Origin: Embiotoca jacksoni
Lineage: Eukaryota > Chordata > Actinopteri > Embiotocidae
Reading direction: 5' to 3'
DNA: 64,000 nucleotides
Assembly: GCA_022577435.1 (NCBI GenBank)
Contig: JAKOON010000013.1
Location: 130,001 to 194,000, forward strand
The notes below the pieces were generated by a model, which was not told the origin of the DNA, searched no databases, and was given only the letters and a program-made list of their open reading frames with translations. Position numbers and translations under genes: made by a program. Shown piece after piece: positions 16,140 through 31,294 of this stretch (position 1 is the stretch's first letter; every line of letters starts with the position of its first letter).

Positions 16140-17215
16140 CCTCGGCTGTAATAAGTCCAGGTGATGAAATATGAACATCCATCCACTCAGTAAAGGCCCG
16201 AGTGCTAAGTCCATATAAAAGATGGGACATGAAGGGGGGGGGGGGGGGTGGACACAGGGAATATGTGAGGCATGTGTGGAATTTGAAAGAGATGACTGCC
16301 AGCCATATTACCAACTGGCCTCATGATCGGTGCTGTGTGTGCAGCACTGTGGAAGAAAATATATCCTTAAAAAAAACAGCTTAAAATCTTTAATTTCAGT
16401 GACATTATGAACACATGAATACAAATATAGTGAGTTTGATGGTGAAATTTGAAATTGAGGAGCATCAGCATCACTCAAGGTTTAAAATTGATCTATTGAG
16501 GACCAAATTCAGCTGAATGACATATTAAAGTTGCATAAACTGAAGACGTTTACCGGGACTCTCACACCTCTTGAAAAAATCCTGTCATACGTCTCCAAAC
16601 GTTAATATTCAAACTGTAATATCAGTGTTTGAATTCCTACCCCGGTTAAATGTAAAGTGTGCAGACGCAGCATGTGACACACGAGAGGAATTTGATTTTC
16701 TGCGTTCTCGTGCGCAGATGTTGGTGCTGCACACGTGAAACTGTTTCTTTACAGGCAAAATTAGATTTATCTGCGAGGTTAGGTGTTTTTATTTGGAGCG
16801 ATATGAGCTGAAGGGTCACTGCAGTCACTCAGGGGAGTGATGTGACGTCAGAACACGGTGTACCTGGACAGACTGAGCTCAAGGTGAACAGCAATTCACA
16901 TTTCACACAAAAGGGATTTTCAGCTCAAGTGTGAGAAAATCTGAAAACTGCCTCCAAAATTTCCTACGAATAAGAAGTCTATCAGAGATTTTAGACAATT
17001 TAAAGCCGAGTAAAGGCAGTTTTAATGGAGCTTTATGAAATAAAATGAGGGAAATGTTGAAGAGCTGCAGAGATGAATGTGACGGCCTCACATCCAGTCA
17101 CACTGAAACCTTGAACACTGCTGACCTCTGCTGGTGACTGTGCGTAACGTCAGGTTTAAAACAGCAGCTGCAGAAGTCATAAAGTTTGGTCTCACTGCAG
17201 CAATAATACACAGAT

Positions 17216-17461
<246 letters not shown>

Positions 17462-20400
17462 AGTTTAAAGAACATGTTGAAGCTCTACAAACAAAGGACA
17501 ACAGTGAGCTTTTATTGTTTCCCATGAGTTAAACTCGGAAAAAAACACCCCCCAAAAAAGTTGCTGATGCCGGTTAAAATTTTCTACCATCTATTGCACA
17601 CTCGGTGGAAGTTTAAATTATAATTTATAGGTGTACAAAGCACATTTAGGTCTTTTTAATGCAGAAAAAGTGAATAAAAAGCTTTACTTTTGAAGTTTTT
17701 TATCGGCTACTTAGAGAAAGAAAAGTGAGCGGAAGATAAGATAACAGAAGTGATTCTACATTATTGGAAGGAAATCTTTCTGTCTTTCACTTTCTCCAAC
17801 TTGGTTTCTCATTAAGCCGACGAGTCTGCAGAAAGGAATCAATCACAGTCTGAGGAAATCCCCTGGACCCCCCACCCCCACCCCCCGACCACCCCACCCC
17901 TCTCCATCTAAATCAAAGGAACATGGCTTGGCAGCGGGGATGGGCTGGGATCTTACTGTAGTTGTCATCACAACGGTAACCATGGTCACACCAGGACAGT
18001 AACATCCCCACGGCTGCAGGGAAAAAGAACATTTTTCCATTTTGAGGAGCTGCAGGAATGAAAGGAGAAACTTGCTTCGTATGAATCAGAGAGGAAGTTT
18101 CCGACACGGTTCATTGTTTCCAGATAACTGCGAGAAGATTTACTTTACTCATAATTCATCGTGATCTTTTTTAGAAATTAAAAATATATATACATATTAC
18201 TGAGAGTTGCAAGTTATTCTTTCAATCTATGACACCAGGTTGCCATTTAAAACTGTTATTTTCTAGAATGAGCGTGTTTTAGTTGCATTAGCAGCTGTTG
18301 GACAGCAGGGGTCACCAAACATCAACCAACAGTTCAAATCTTTTTCTAATCTTCTCCTCCGGCCCCATAAACGGTCCTCTCTTCCCCACCAGCCGCTCCC
18401 CCTCAGCACCTCTTTTTTTTATGTCAGTAAAACGGCAGTGATGGCACTCTAACGCTGCGTGTTTTTTTACGGCACATCTGGCTCCGTTAAACGGCACACA
18501 GCTGGCAGAGGAAGACGTTACCACGGAGAGAAAAGGATGCTGGGCAGAGAACCAGAAGATCTCCCTTTTTGCCTCTCCTGCCTCGTCCTCGTCATCCTCA
18601 TTCATCCACGTCCCCTCGGTGCAGTTAGTTATTCCTCCATTTAATTAGAAACAAACTGTCAAAAATCAATATTAGTTTGTTGGTTTTTTTCTTTTCATTT
18701 TTTTCCATTTTTCCTTCGGCGGCTTCTTTGTGTAAAGCCGATCAATATTCTTACTCGGGGCCCTTCGGGGGGAAGGAGGCGAGGTGGTGGTGGTGGTGGG
18801 GGGGGGGGGGGGTAAGATCTATAATAGGATTCAACTGGAGCAGCAGGAATAACAACAAGCCAAACCAATTTCCCCACCGGCTAAGAGAACAGTTTAATGC
18901 CACTGCTTGCTGGAGACTCTGCGGTAGCTCGTGTTTATTCGGCCTCTCAGACGGGGAAATGTTCAAGAAAAACTTTTATGTGGATTTATTCAGTCAGAAA
19001 AACACCAAACCGAGGATGAATACAAGTGGTTAAAAGATGACAAGAGACACTTGTGACACCAAACATTTCATTTTCTACTTCATATCTCCTCCCCCACTGT
19101 AGAAAGTGTAATGAATATTGATATGGAAGGAGGTGCGTATCTCCGTATCCTTGACCTTGTCATTTATCTCAACTTGCAGAGGCAGAAAAAGCTCAGATCA
19201 GTATTCTCATCACAGGACATTTGATAAATTCTCTCCCTAATTTAGAGGCAAGGCAGATGGTCTCGTTGCTGGCGAAAGAGCTGTGGAAAAATTAGGGCGG
19301 AGAAAGAAAGTGTATGTCAGCAAGGTGCACCGTTGGAGAGCAGGAGATACGGAGCGGCGGATCCCCGGAGGAGCGTCGAAGAAGGGGAACAAATAAAAAG
19401 CCAGGCTGTAATAAAGCAGCTGTTTCCCTCAAGAAATGGCCGAGTGCCAGAATACCTGCTGTACTCAGATAATATAGAATCTTAATAGGAATCAAGTCTC
19501 GAGTTATTCTGAGACCTGGATGTGATGGTGAACGACAAAAGAGTCTGGAAATGAATTTCCGATGGCCTCGTGTATGAAAAGTGGCTGTAGAATATTTTGG
19601 AGATGAACGTGTGAAGCAGATCTTTTTGCTGAACAGACCGAACGCCGCCGGCCACCGAGGGGCTTCATTTATCTTTTTCATCACGTCATCTTTTTCTAAA
19701 TCAGCCGGTTTATCTCAGACACTTTGATCTACAAACAGGAAGTGTCGGTGTCTTTTGAAGCATGACCGGATCTTTTTCTAACCTTCTCTGAAGAGTTGGA
19801 CTTTTCTGAACTTAACCCGACCTTAAACTAGAGAGGTAGAAATCTCTTGTATGTATAAAATATTTACTGTTTTTTAAGGATAATCTGGCTCCAATCAACT
19901 CAGATGAGGTCCATTGTTTCAATAAGAGGTTTTTTTTGGAAAGATTTGAAACTTTAAAGGAGGAGTCAGGTTCCTCTGTTCAAGAGTGATCCAGGTGAGT
20001 CTGGCTTCCTATCTAGAATAAGTGGGCGGAGCCAAAAAAAAGTGCTGAGTCGCATACTATTTCTTATTACTTTCAGTACGTACTGCAGCTCCCCTTAGAA
20101 AGGCCGTACTGTTGCATATAATCGGGACGCACTTCTTCATCATAAAAATGTGCGTTGACCTTTGACCCCCTTGGTCGTATCTGTCGCCATCCATGGCGTG
20201 ACATTTGAAGTAAAAAGAAAAAGTTTTAATCCCTCTTCTTTTTCTTTCCTTTTGTGGGCGGAGCCTCAGCGCCACCGAGTGTCTCTGCGGCCGTCGATGT
20301 GACGTATCTCACCGCTGCAAAGGATTGTGGGTCAGAACAGCCAAAGTAGCGTGCTGACCTGCAGACTGTACAAATACAACCAGGATGTAGTAGAACAAAC

Positions 20401-21539
20401 TTTTTGGCATCCTGCTTTTGAACATACTGCAGACTGAATCTTTTTCTGGCACACTGAAATCTCCAGAAACAGAAATGGAGGTTGAGGAGAGATAATTTTG
20501 CCGACTGTCATTTGGGTCGCGTGACTTCCTCTATTATTTAAGGACGTGTTGTGCGGTTGAACCCATCGAGGCTCTCCGACCGAACCGTCTCCTTCTCCCA
20601 CGTTGGGGATGTCGTCTTGTCGTTTCGTTTTCTTTTGAAATTTCATCTCTCGCAGGAGAATCAGAACATTAAAAGTGAGTTTACTTACAATGTTGAATAT
20701 AATAATTATATTTAAAAGAAATTCTTCATCATAAAGAGGAAATAAATGCTGGATTATGTTGCAGACTGATGACAGGAAGCCTGTATGTGAGCATGTGTTC
20801 ATTTCTGTTTTAAATTTAAAACGTTACATCTCATTTTGAGTCGTGTTAACGTCCGACAGAAAAGCTGAAGTCCAATATTTAAAAAATACAAATAAAATTC
20901 AGGTAGAAATAAATCCGATTGGAAGACGTCCTCGCTCATTATTTTTCCTCCTCCGCTGATCTCTAATTGATCTGGAACAGACTGCAGGGCGTTCAGATCT
21001 TTCACTGATTCCAGCTGCTGATGAATAGCGAGATAGACGGATAATAACTATTTGAGCAATAAAAACCAACCAGACCTCGCTGCGATGGATATAGTGAGGG
21101 GGAGGAGGGGGGAGGAGGGGGGAGGAGGGGGTGAATATGGGTTTGCTGTCTCCGAACCGATTGTTCCAGAACGAAATCACCAGTTTGCTGCAGTTTTATG
21201 AGCGATCATTTCCCGTTTCTTATCGTTTTTCTCATAACTTTCTGAGAGAGAGATGTGCGAGAACGACTTTTTATTTCAATCGACTGCGTCACTCAAAAAT
21301 TGGATTTTGGACATTACTGCTGTATTTACTCAACCTCGAAAAGAACTAAATATGCAGCGTTGGATTGTTTTGAAGAGAAAACAAGCGGGGATAATTTCCT
21401 GAGTGAATTATTTATGAAATGAAGAAATAAAAGTGACAAAACTGTAACAGCAAAGAAAAGAACAGGTGGAAACTCAAAGAGCATCAGTTGATTACTGCAA
21501 CATGCTGTTACAATCTATGACGGCTGCAGAGGCCTCTGA

Positions 21540-22060
21540 TGCTCTGTGTGCTCATGTCTTCCAGCGCCACTGCTTCCTGGTTGGTGGAGGAGTCGTCAAG
21601 GTAACTGGAGTCAGGTGACCACCGTCTCCAACAGTCCTTCCTAACATGTGTTGGCGGTTTCTCCATGTTAAACAAGTTTTTCCTTCTGTTGGAGGTTTTA
21701 CTTCCTGTTAAAAGAGAGTTTTTTCTTCTCTCTGTTGGAGCTTACTTCCTGTTAAAAGAGAGTTTTTCCTTCTTTCTGTTGGAGGTTTTACTTCCTGTTA
21801 AAAGAGAGTTTTTCCTTCTTTCTGTTGGAGCTTACTTCCTGTTAAAAGAGAGTTTTTCCTTCCTTCTGTTGGAGCTTACTTCCTGTTAAAAGGGACTTTT
21901 TTCCTCCCAGCTTACATGGGAATTGTTGAATTGTTCGGTTTCTCTGTATAAGGCTGTGAAGTTCTGTTGTAAGGACCTTTAACGTGTTAAATGCCATGAA
22001 ATGACCTGTGTTGTGATTTGGTGCTCTACAAATGAAATTGAATTGAATTGAAAGCTTAAA
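21540..22060 (+). mobile_element. retroposon-like repeat with internal tandem units, copy A
   Basis: Five direct repeats of a segment of about 45 bp, each containing 'acttcctgttaaaag', lie at about 21699-21890. A tail follows with 'ttaaatgccatgaaatgacc', 'gttgtgatttggtgctc' and repeated 'aattgaattgaa'. The tail is of the L2-like type common in fish. Copy B has six such units. No reverse transcriptase frame is visible. Confidence 0.6.
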
Positions 22061-22430
22061 AGTCCCTTTGGGACAAATGGACGTGATTATAGAAGACTTT
22101 ACTGTACCTACACATGTCTTTATGCATTTCTATTTTCATTGAATCAGAGTGAAATTACTACTAACCCTAAAGCTAACTGGATTTGAGTCCATTAAAAAAA
22201 AGGAAAAAAAAAAAAGGTAATAAAGTGGTTTTGCTGACTGCAGGATAATAAAATAGTTCAATCCTTTGGTTGCTACTTCCTTTTCTTTTTTCCCGTTGTG
22301 AGTCTTGACCATCTGCTTCATGTGTAGAAATGCCTTCAGGAAAACACAGAGCTCGTGCTGCTGCAGACCAACGTCACACTGCTTTGTCTCCGCCGCGTGC
22401 CGTTTGACGTATTTTGGTATTTCTTATTTT

Positions 22431-23100
22431 AAAGGGAACTGGCCCTTTAACCGCGCGGATCGTACTGCTCATGCTCGAGGCTTTGTGCAGGAGTTCCCCC
22501 CCCACCGTAAGAAAAAACCAAACAGCTGTGGTACCGGAGAGCGCGAGCAGACAGCGGAGAGGAGCTGCTGCGGCTGTCGCATCCCTCTGACAAACACACC
22601 CGGGCGGCAGAGGGCACGTCTTTTGTCTGGGCACGCGGCCAGCACGAGAGCAAGCGCGCGCCGACCATCCCAGCTCCGTGCTGTTTATTTGATCCCGGGG
22701 ATTACAGTCGGTTACGTGGAGGGTCACGATCGCGTGTTCACACTGGAGCTTTGACCACAGTGGAAGTTATCTGGAAGACTTGTGAGGACGCGGCTCGAGG
22801 CGCGTAACACGGTGGTGTTTGTTTGTTTTTGGTTTGTAATGTTTGTAATGTTTGTGTAGCTCGGAGCGGATGGGTCCGACTGGAAATACGTTTCTAACAT
22901 CGGAAGTGTTCCCATTAAAGTTTCATTTCTTTGTCCCGTCCCGCAGCCGTTTCCACACCGCTCGGCATGTTCGTGACAGCGCGTGATTACTGTTTTCCAC
23001 AGGCGTCACAGGTAGGCTGCGCGAGCCTCCCGCTGACACCGCCGATGACAACAGATCACCTCGCGGCGTGAAGTGGCAGCTCGGGTTTCTCGCTCCCATC
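22431..23100 (+). promoter_or_regulatory. atrnl1: CpG-rich 5' region of atrnl1, copy A
   Basis: The sequence becomes strongly CpG-rich from about 22440 and leads into the atrnl1 first exon, consistent with a CpG-island promoter and 5' UTR. A pyrimidine tract followed by CAG near 22946 could be a 5'-UTR splice acceptor, but this is not demonstrated. The open frame at 22305-22754 lies in this island and resembles no protein. Confidence 0.5.
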
Positions 23101-23345
23101 ATGGAGGATGTCGCGGGGACACGTCTGTGCACCTGGACCGGGTCGTCCGGGAGGCGCGTGCGGGACGTCTTGAAAACCTACCTGGGAATATTAATGGTGC
23201 TTCACCTCGTGCTGCACGCGGAAGCCTCGGCGGTGTCCAAGTCCTGTGATAAGAACTGCTTTTCGGGGAAGTGCGTGAACGGGACGTGCGTGTGCGACCA
23301 CGGATGGGTCGGGGACCAGTGCCTGCACTGCCAGGGGAGATTCAA
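23101..23345 (+). CDS. atrnl1: attractin-like protein 1, exon 1, copy A
   Basis: ATG at 23101 opens 81 codons plus two bases, ending at a consensus GTAAGT donor (phase 2). Residues about 25-45 are hydrophobic, as expected of a signal sequence or signal anchor. Residues 49-77 form a cysteine-rich EGF-like start (Cys49, 53, 58, 63, 65, 74, 77) leading into WVGDQC and HCQGRFK. That ending matches the attractin-like 1 first exon. Attractin itself has HCGGRFR at this place, so ATRNL1 is preferred. Family members are large single-pass proteins with CUB, kelch and C-type lectin domains, and ATRNL1 has been linked to melanocortin-receptor signalling. Later exons are not seen in the window. A GTG codon at 23068 is in frame upstream, but ATG 23101 is the natural start. 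An identical exon lies at 63315-63559. Confidence 0.88.
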
Positions 23346-26029
<2,684 letters not shown>

Positions 26030-26472
26030 CCTCCCCACCAGCATGTTTGATGGGTCGGCCCACAACGGTCGGTTCTCCCACAGAACAAAGACATGCGTTC
26101 TGTGTTCCTGGTGGTTCTGAATTGGATATTAATGGTTGTGTGTGTGTTTGGGCCTTCGGTCCAGCGTGTACTCCACCTTCACCCAACGTCAGCTGTTGAT
26201 TCTAGATAATCAATGGACGGATGGATCTGGCACCTCGCTGTCTAAAAGCAACCTCACTAAACGTATCTAACCCTTTGATCTGTAACTTGTGAAATGAGAC
26301 AGACCACATGATGCAGAGTGTCGTGCTGAAAAGTTCCACGTGACGATCTGATAAAGAAGTCGTGTTCCTCCTCCGACCACAGATGACAAGTCTCTGCTGA
26401 GGGTTGGACCACAGTACTTAGAGCGAGGTGAGCAGAGTCGCTGTTCCACTCAGGAGGAGACCTCAGAGCAGA

Positions 26473-27912
26473 ATGGCTGCAGTCACACAGATCTTCTTCC
26501 TGCTGGTTGCTCTCATCTACAACATTCAAGCTGACCAGATTATCCAGGTGAGAGATCCAGGGAGGTCTTTCTACTTCCATCCACCAAAAGAGAACAACTT
26601 CTGCCTGATTTCTAAATTTGTTGGTGAAGATAAGTTTGTCCTGTGGAACACCTCCGACCCCTCGACTAATAACTCCAGAGTACCTGAAGACTTGAAACAA
26701 AGACTTCAAGTTTACACCAACAGGAATAATGAGACTTATTATAGAATCAAGAACTTGATCCAATCAGACTCCGGCCTGTACCAAGAGGAGTGTTGGACTG
26801 AGGACAAAGTGACACGTGAGACAAACTTCAGCATTGTTGTTTGTGGCAAAACAAATGATGAAAAAAGAGTTGATATGAGTCTTGGAGGAACATCGGAGAT
26901 AACATGTGATGGAGCAGCTGAAAATCTGACGGTCCAGTGGCTGCAGGTGGATCAAAGATCATGGAGAAGAGTTTTTAAGGACAATACGACATCGTTGGTG
27001 AACAGTTTACAAGAAACAATCCAAAAGGTGGAAAATACATCAACTCTTCGTTTATCCAACATCAGAGACAATAAGTACTACATGTGTCTGGTGATGAACC
27101 AACAGCAGTGTGTCAGCAGTCAATATGTCTTGTTGATCATGATACCAGAGACAATCATTCACTCAGTGGAAGAGACAGCAGCGTTGCAGTGTCCTGATGA
27201 CATCACTGACCAGCCTCCTGATGACATCACTGACCAGCCTCCAGTCTGGAAATGGGACGATGGACCTGGATTGATGAACTTTGACCAAATGAAGAACATT
27301 TTCTCCACTAAGAATCGGTACGTTGACCAAAACAACTCCCTGGTGTTTTCATCTCTGATGTTGAATCATTCAGGTTTGTACAGCTGTGGTGGTGATTACA
27401 TGTTAAAACAGTACGGTCTTCTAGTGTGTCCAACATATGACCCACCTGCTGTAGAGCTCTTCTCAGAGGGAGATGAAGTCACTCTCAGATGCAACATTAG
27501 TTGGAGAGAGAGAAGGAAGCCTGAATGGTTCATTAAGTCGAAACAAACAGAAGGAAAATTTGTCTCAATGTTTGATATGAAACGTCTGACGAGCAGATTG
27601 AACATTTCTGAACCTAATATGAGCCTGATAATCTCTAAAGTCTCAGTAGAAGACACAGGGGAGTATTGGTGTGTAGATGTAGACTGGTACAGTCGGTGTT
27701 TTTCAGGATCCAAAACTCTTGTAAAGTTCAGAGAGCCCGTTGTGGTTTCCTCCCCCGTCCATGTAGTGAAGTCCTCAGTGTTCATTGTCCTGCTGGTGAT
27801 GGTTTGTGTTGCTGTGCTCGCTGTGATCCTGAAGACCAGGAGAGGAGAGCAGCCTCCAGCTGACACAGTGGTCGAGTACGTAAACGTTCCAATGCAGGAA
27901 TCATCTTTATAA
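26473..27912 (+). CDS. four-Ig-domain transmembrane receptor with ITIM-like tail, copy 1 (intronless)
   Basis: ATG 26473 has a strong context (A at -3, G at +4) and opens 479 codons without interruption. Residues 1-20 are a signal peptide. Four Ig-like domains follow, with Cys pairs 44/107, 145/205, 240/305 and 340/400. Each is followed by an extra Cys (124, 213, 319, 409). Domain 3 has SGLYSC and domain 4 has EDTGEYWC as strand-F signatures. Residues 435-453 are a membrane helix without charges, followed by KTRR. The tail has one tyrosine, Tyr469, in VEYVNV. This fits the ITIM consensus (SHP phosphatase recruitment) and also the Grb2-SH2 pYxN pattern. There are about a dozen N-glycosylation sequons. 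The gene is probably a leukocyte surface receptor, but I cannot assign it to FcR-like, CD300/pIgR-like or another family. One exon for all domains is unusual. DDITDQPP occurs twice at 242-257. Confidence 0.85.
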   Translation: MAAVTQIFFLLVALIYNIQADQIIQVRDPGRSFYFHPPKENNFCLISKFVGEDKFVLWNTSDPSTNNSRVPEDLKQRLQVYTNRNNETYYRIKNLIQSDSGLYQEECWTEDKVTRETNFSIVVCGKTNDEKRVDMSLGGTSEITCDGAAENLTVQWLQVDQRSWRRVFKDNTTSLVNSLQETIQKVENTSTLRLSNIRDNKYYMCLVMNQQQCVSSQYVLLIMIPETIIHSVEETAALQCPDDITDQPPDDITDQPPVWKWDDGPGLMNFDQMKNIFSTKNRYVDQNNSLVFSSLMLNHSGLYSCGGDYMLKQYGLLVCPTYDPPAVELFSEGDEVTLRCNISWRERRKPEWFIKSKQTEGKFVSMFDMKRLTSRLNISEPNMSLIISKVSVEDTGEYWCVDVDWYSRCFSGSKTLVKFREPVVVSSPVHVVKSSVFIVLLVMVCVAVLAVILKTRRGEQPPADTVVEYVNVPMQESSL

Positions 27913-28855
27913 TGCTTGTGTCTCGTTGCTGTTACAGTGTGTGATATATGTGCATCTTAAAAACAAACAAAAAGCCACATCGACTGTTGTGATGAAAACA
28001 AAGAATCAAATGTAAATATGATTTTATTATTACAAACATTATAGTATTTTGGTTATATTTGTTTATTAAGTTTTTTTTTTCTTCATCTGTTTCTAAAAAA
28101 TATCTATGAAATGTTTTGTGAAGTACTCGTGATGAATTATATTTTATCCATGAAATATATTTTCAAATTCATTGTTTTTTTTATTTACTGAGTTTCACTT
28201 GGATGCGACACCCTTAGTCAGAAATGTGGGTTTCTTATTATTAATTAGTCTTAATGTGAAAAGTAAAAACAGACATGAAAAGATGTGTAATAAGTGAAGA
28301 TAAAGAAACAAATAAATAAAGATATATAAGGTGATGGTGAAGTTGTTGTGGATATCTGCCTGCACTCTGACCACAGGAGGCGGCTCATCTCTTTTGGAAT
28401 CATATTTTATAAACATTTAAATAATTCTTTCTTTTATCTTTTGACTTTTGTCTTGTTTTATTACACAGATTTTGTTTTGAAATGTAATGAGAATATGTTC
28501 ATGTTTTTTTTTTTCATTTATATGTGAAATAATTTGTTGCTTTTAATGCATAAATCATATTATTGTTATCTCAGTTTTGTTGTTGTTATATGTACAACCC
28601 TGTTTTTAACAGAGTTGGGACGCTGTGTAAAATGTAAATAAAAATGATTGGCAGATCATATTAATCCATATTTCATTGAAAATAAATCAACATTTTTCAG
28701 CTTCAACATTTGACATGTTGTCTTTTGTCTATGAAAAATATCTTCTTATCTTATTTTATATCAATTTGATTGAAGCAACACCTCAAAAAAGAGTCAACAA
28801 AACACTGGAAAAGGTGGAAAGATCAACAAAATGGCTGCAGATCTACAAACTGCAG

Positions 28856-28911
<56 letters not shown>

Positions 28912-29324
28912 GAAATGTCTCTAAAACCACTGAAGTTAACGAGTCTTCAAACACAGATAACAGACTTGTTGCTAGGGAGGGTTGCTATGTGTGTGTGAGA
29001 GAGAATATTCCTCAATCAGATATCTAGATTAAGACTTCAACATGGATCATGAACACCAGCCGACACACTTCTCTTAAACTGTTGACTAATATTAACACAA
29101 CAGTTACTCTGAAATGTTTTAATCTCTGAAATTTAATCTATCGGCTGATTGACGTGTAGAAAAAAACACGTGGGACCAACGACCGGACCGTAAAGTAGAG
29201 ACGGCAGCCCGTTGGGTCATTTTCTTGACTGACAGCGGGCCGGTCCAATCACATCTCTGAATCCACCTCAGCCCTCCCCCTCTGTCCTGTTTCTCATGTC
29301 AGATGAGGGGGGACACTGGACACG
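27913..29324 (+). other. 3' flank and probable 3' UTR of receptor copy 1
   Basis: AT-rich sequence follows the stop codon. Candidate polyadenylation signals AATAAA lie at 28311-28316 and 28637-28642. A GT microsatellite lies at about 28859-28907. No coding sequence is recognised. The equivalent flanks follow copies 2 and 3. Confidence 0.5.
28311..28316 (+). terminator. candidate polyadenylation signal, receptor copy 1
   Basis: This is the first AATAAA downstream of the stop codon (about 400 nt), in a run of AAATAAATAAAG. A second AATAAA lies at 28637-28642. Transcript ends are unknown, so either could be used. Confidence 0.3.
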
Positions 29325-30750
29325 GGAGGAGAGAGACAGGGAGGATGAGGAGGAACAGAGGACAGAGGAGAGAGACAGGGAGGATGAGGAGGGACAGAGG
29401 AGAGAGACAGGGAGGATGAGGAGGGACAGAGGACACAGGAGGACAGAGACAGAGAGGATGAGGAGGGACAGAGGACAGAGGAGAGAGACAGGGAGGATGA
29501 GGAGGTACAGAGGACAGAGGAGAGAGACAGGGAGGATGAGGAGGGACAGAGGACAGAGGAGAGACAGGGAGGATGAGGAGGGACAGAGGACAGAGGAGAG
29601 AGACAGGGAGGATGAGGAGGGACAGAGGACAGAGGAGAGACAGGGAGGATGAGGAGGGACAGAGGACAGAGGAGAGAGACAGGGAGGATGAGGAGGGACA
29701 GAGGACAGAGGAGAGACAGGGAGGATGAGGAGGGACAGAGGAGAGAGACAGGGAGGATGATGAGGGACAGAGGACAGAGGAGAAAGACAGGGAGGATGAG
29801 GAGGGACAGAGGACAGAGGAGAGACAGGGAGGATGAGGAGGGACAGAGGACAGAGGAGAGAGACAGGGAGGATGAGGAGGGACAGAGGACAGAGGAGAGA
29901 CAGGGAGGATGAGGAGGGACAGAGGACAGAGGAGAGACAGGGAGGATGAGGAGGGACAGAGGACAGAGGAGAGAGACAGGGAGGATGAGGAGGGACAGAG
30001 GACAGAGGAGAGAGACAGGGAGGATGAGGAGGGACAGAGGACAGAGGAGAGACAGGGAGGATGAGGAGGGACAGAGGACAGAGGAGAGAGACAGGGAGGA
30101 TGAGGAGGGACAGAGGACAGAGGAGAGACAGGGAGGATGAGGAGGGACAGAGGAGAGAGACAGGGAGGATGATGAGGGACAGAGGACAGAGGAGAAAGAC
30201 AGGGAGGATGAGGAGGGACAGAGGACAGAGGAGAGACAGGGAGGATGAGGAGGGACAGAGGACAGAGGAGAGAGACAGGGAGGATGAGGAGGGACAGAGG
30301 ACAGAGGAGAGACAGGGAGGATGAGGAGGGACAGAGGACAGAGGAGAGAGACAGGGAGGATGAGGAGGGACAGAGGACAGAGGAGAGAGACAGGGAGGAT
30401 GAGGAGGGACAGAGGACAGAGGAGAGACAGGGAGGATGAGGAGGGACAGAGGACAGAGGAGAGAGACAGGGAGGATGATGAGGGACAGAGGACAGGAGGA
30501 GAGAGACAGGGAGGATGAGGAGGGACAGAGGACAGGAGGAGAGAGACAGGGAGGATGAGGAGGGACAGAGGACAGAGGAGAGAGACAGGGAGGATGAGGA
30601 GGGACAGAGGGCAGAGGAGAGAGACAGGGAGGATGAGGAGGGACAGAGGACAGAGGAGAGACAGGGAGGACAGAGGAGAGAGACAGGGAGGACAGAGGAC
30701 AGAGGAGAGAGACAGGGAGGACAGAGGACAGAGGAGAGACACAGGGAGCC
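29325..30750. repeat. purine-rich minisatellite (VNTR), unit 1, about 1.43 kb
   Basis: About 36 tandem copies of 37- and 39-bp monomers built on 'ggatgaggagggacagagg' run here. The plus strand is almost pure purine. The Ser/Pro/Leu frames on the minus strand and the Arg/Asp/Glu frames on the plus strand, open for up to 500 codons, are by-products of repetition. The same locus is about 1.15 kb in unit 2 and about 0.21 kb in unit 3. Confidence 0.95.
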
Positions 30751-31006
30751 CTTCAACCTGATAAACTCAGGTTTTGGGTACTGACTGGTCCGGAGGCTTG
30801 AAATCTGAAGAAAACACAAAGTATTACTGTCATATTTAATGAATAGTCTTCATCCATCTTGTGTGTTTTAAAATGTCCATGAATGTCGGGCTGGGTAAGA
30901 AATCAATATTGTTTTGGTTTCATGAGATGACTCTAGATTTTGTTTATGTTGATGTGCCATAAGTGTCGTGTTTTCCTGGTTTTAAAGGCTGCATGTCGGT
31001 GTAGTG

Positions 31007-31294
31007 ATGTCATTTTCTGAATTGAACAGTTTCTTCTACCTGTTATTGTTTGTCTTCGTCCACATCATCATTATGCCCACATTACTGATGATTACTGATG
31101 ATGGGAAAATAATGAACTCTTCATACTCGTCAAATGTTTGTCTGTCTGTTGCACAACATGGTTCAATAGTCTCAGTTACAACGTCTCTGTCTTTATCTTG
31201 TGACCTCCGACGTCACTCAGTACTATCTACAAAATCAGATCTACAGAGGAAGTGGAGGAGGCTGTCAACTGTTTGTCACACGGTGGAAAGCTGA
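31007..31294 (+). other. uncharacterised small ORF with N-terminal hydrophobic helix, unit 1
   Basis: ATG 31007 opens 95 codons. Residues about 9-27 (YLLLFVFVHIIIMPTLLMI region) are strongly hydrophobic, like a signal peptide or membrane helix. The rest contains three Cys and several Ser/Thr runs but no motif I recognise. The frame is intact at the same place in units 2 (39071-39358) and 3 (46129-46416). The two differences I noticed in unit 3 (TTA to TTG, GGG to GGA) are both synonymous. This could be a first exon of an unrecognised gene or chance. Too little divergence exists to decide. Confidence 0.25.

Noticed and set aside
20150..20167. 'tgacctttgaccc' as a nuclear-receptor DR1 site
   Set aside because: The motif fits DR1, but similar 'gacctttgacc' strings occur in the common fish repeat near 9200 and at 4278, so repeat origin is more likely than regulation.
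22305..22754. 149-codon frame upstream of atrnl1 (also at 62519)
   Set aside because: Lies in a CpG-rich region and is identical in both copies only because the whole segment is duplicated. It resembles no protein and has no splice context.
26257..26763. 168-codon minus-strand frame overlapping the receptor start (also at 34502 and 42541)
   Set aside because: Antisense shadow of the receptor gene, with no family resemblance. It is repeated because the unit is repeated.
28676..29027. Frames ending in a Cys-Val run next to the GT tract after each receptor
   Set aside because: AT-rich 3' flank with a microsatellite. The frame length simply follows GT tract length in each unit.
29325..30750. 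Possible CRISPR-like array (regular direct repeats)
   Set aside because: Monomers are contiguous with no unique spacers, and the DNA is vertebrate. It is a minisatellite.
29294..30819. Open frames of about 400-500 codons, Ser/Pro/Leu-rich, on the minus strand of the minisatellite
   Set aside because: All frames stay open because the 37/39-bp monomer lacks stops on that strand. Monomer lengths are not multiples of three, and copy number varies sevenfold between units, so no protein is under constraint.
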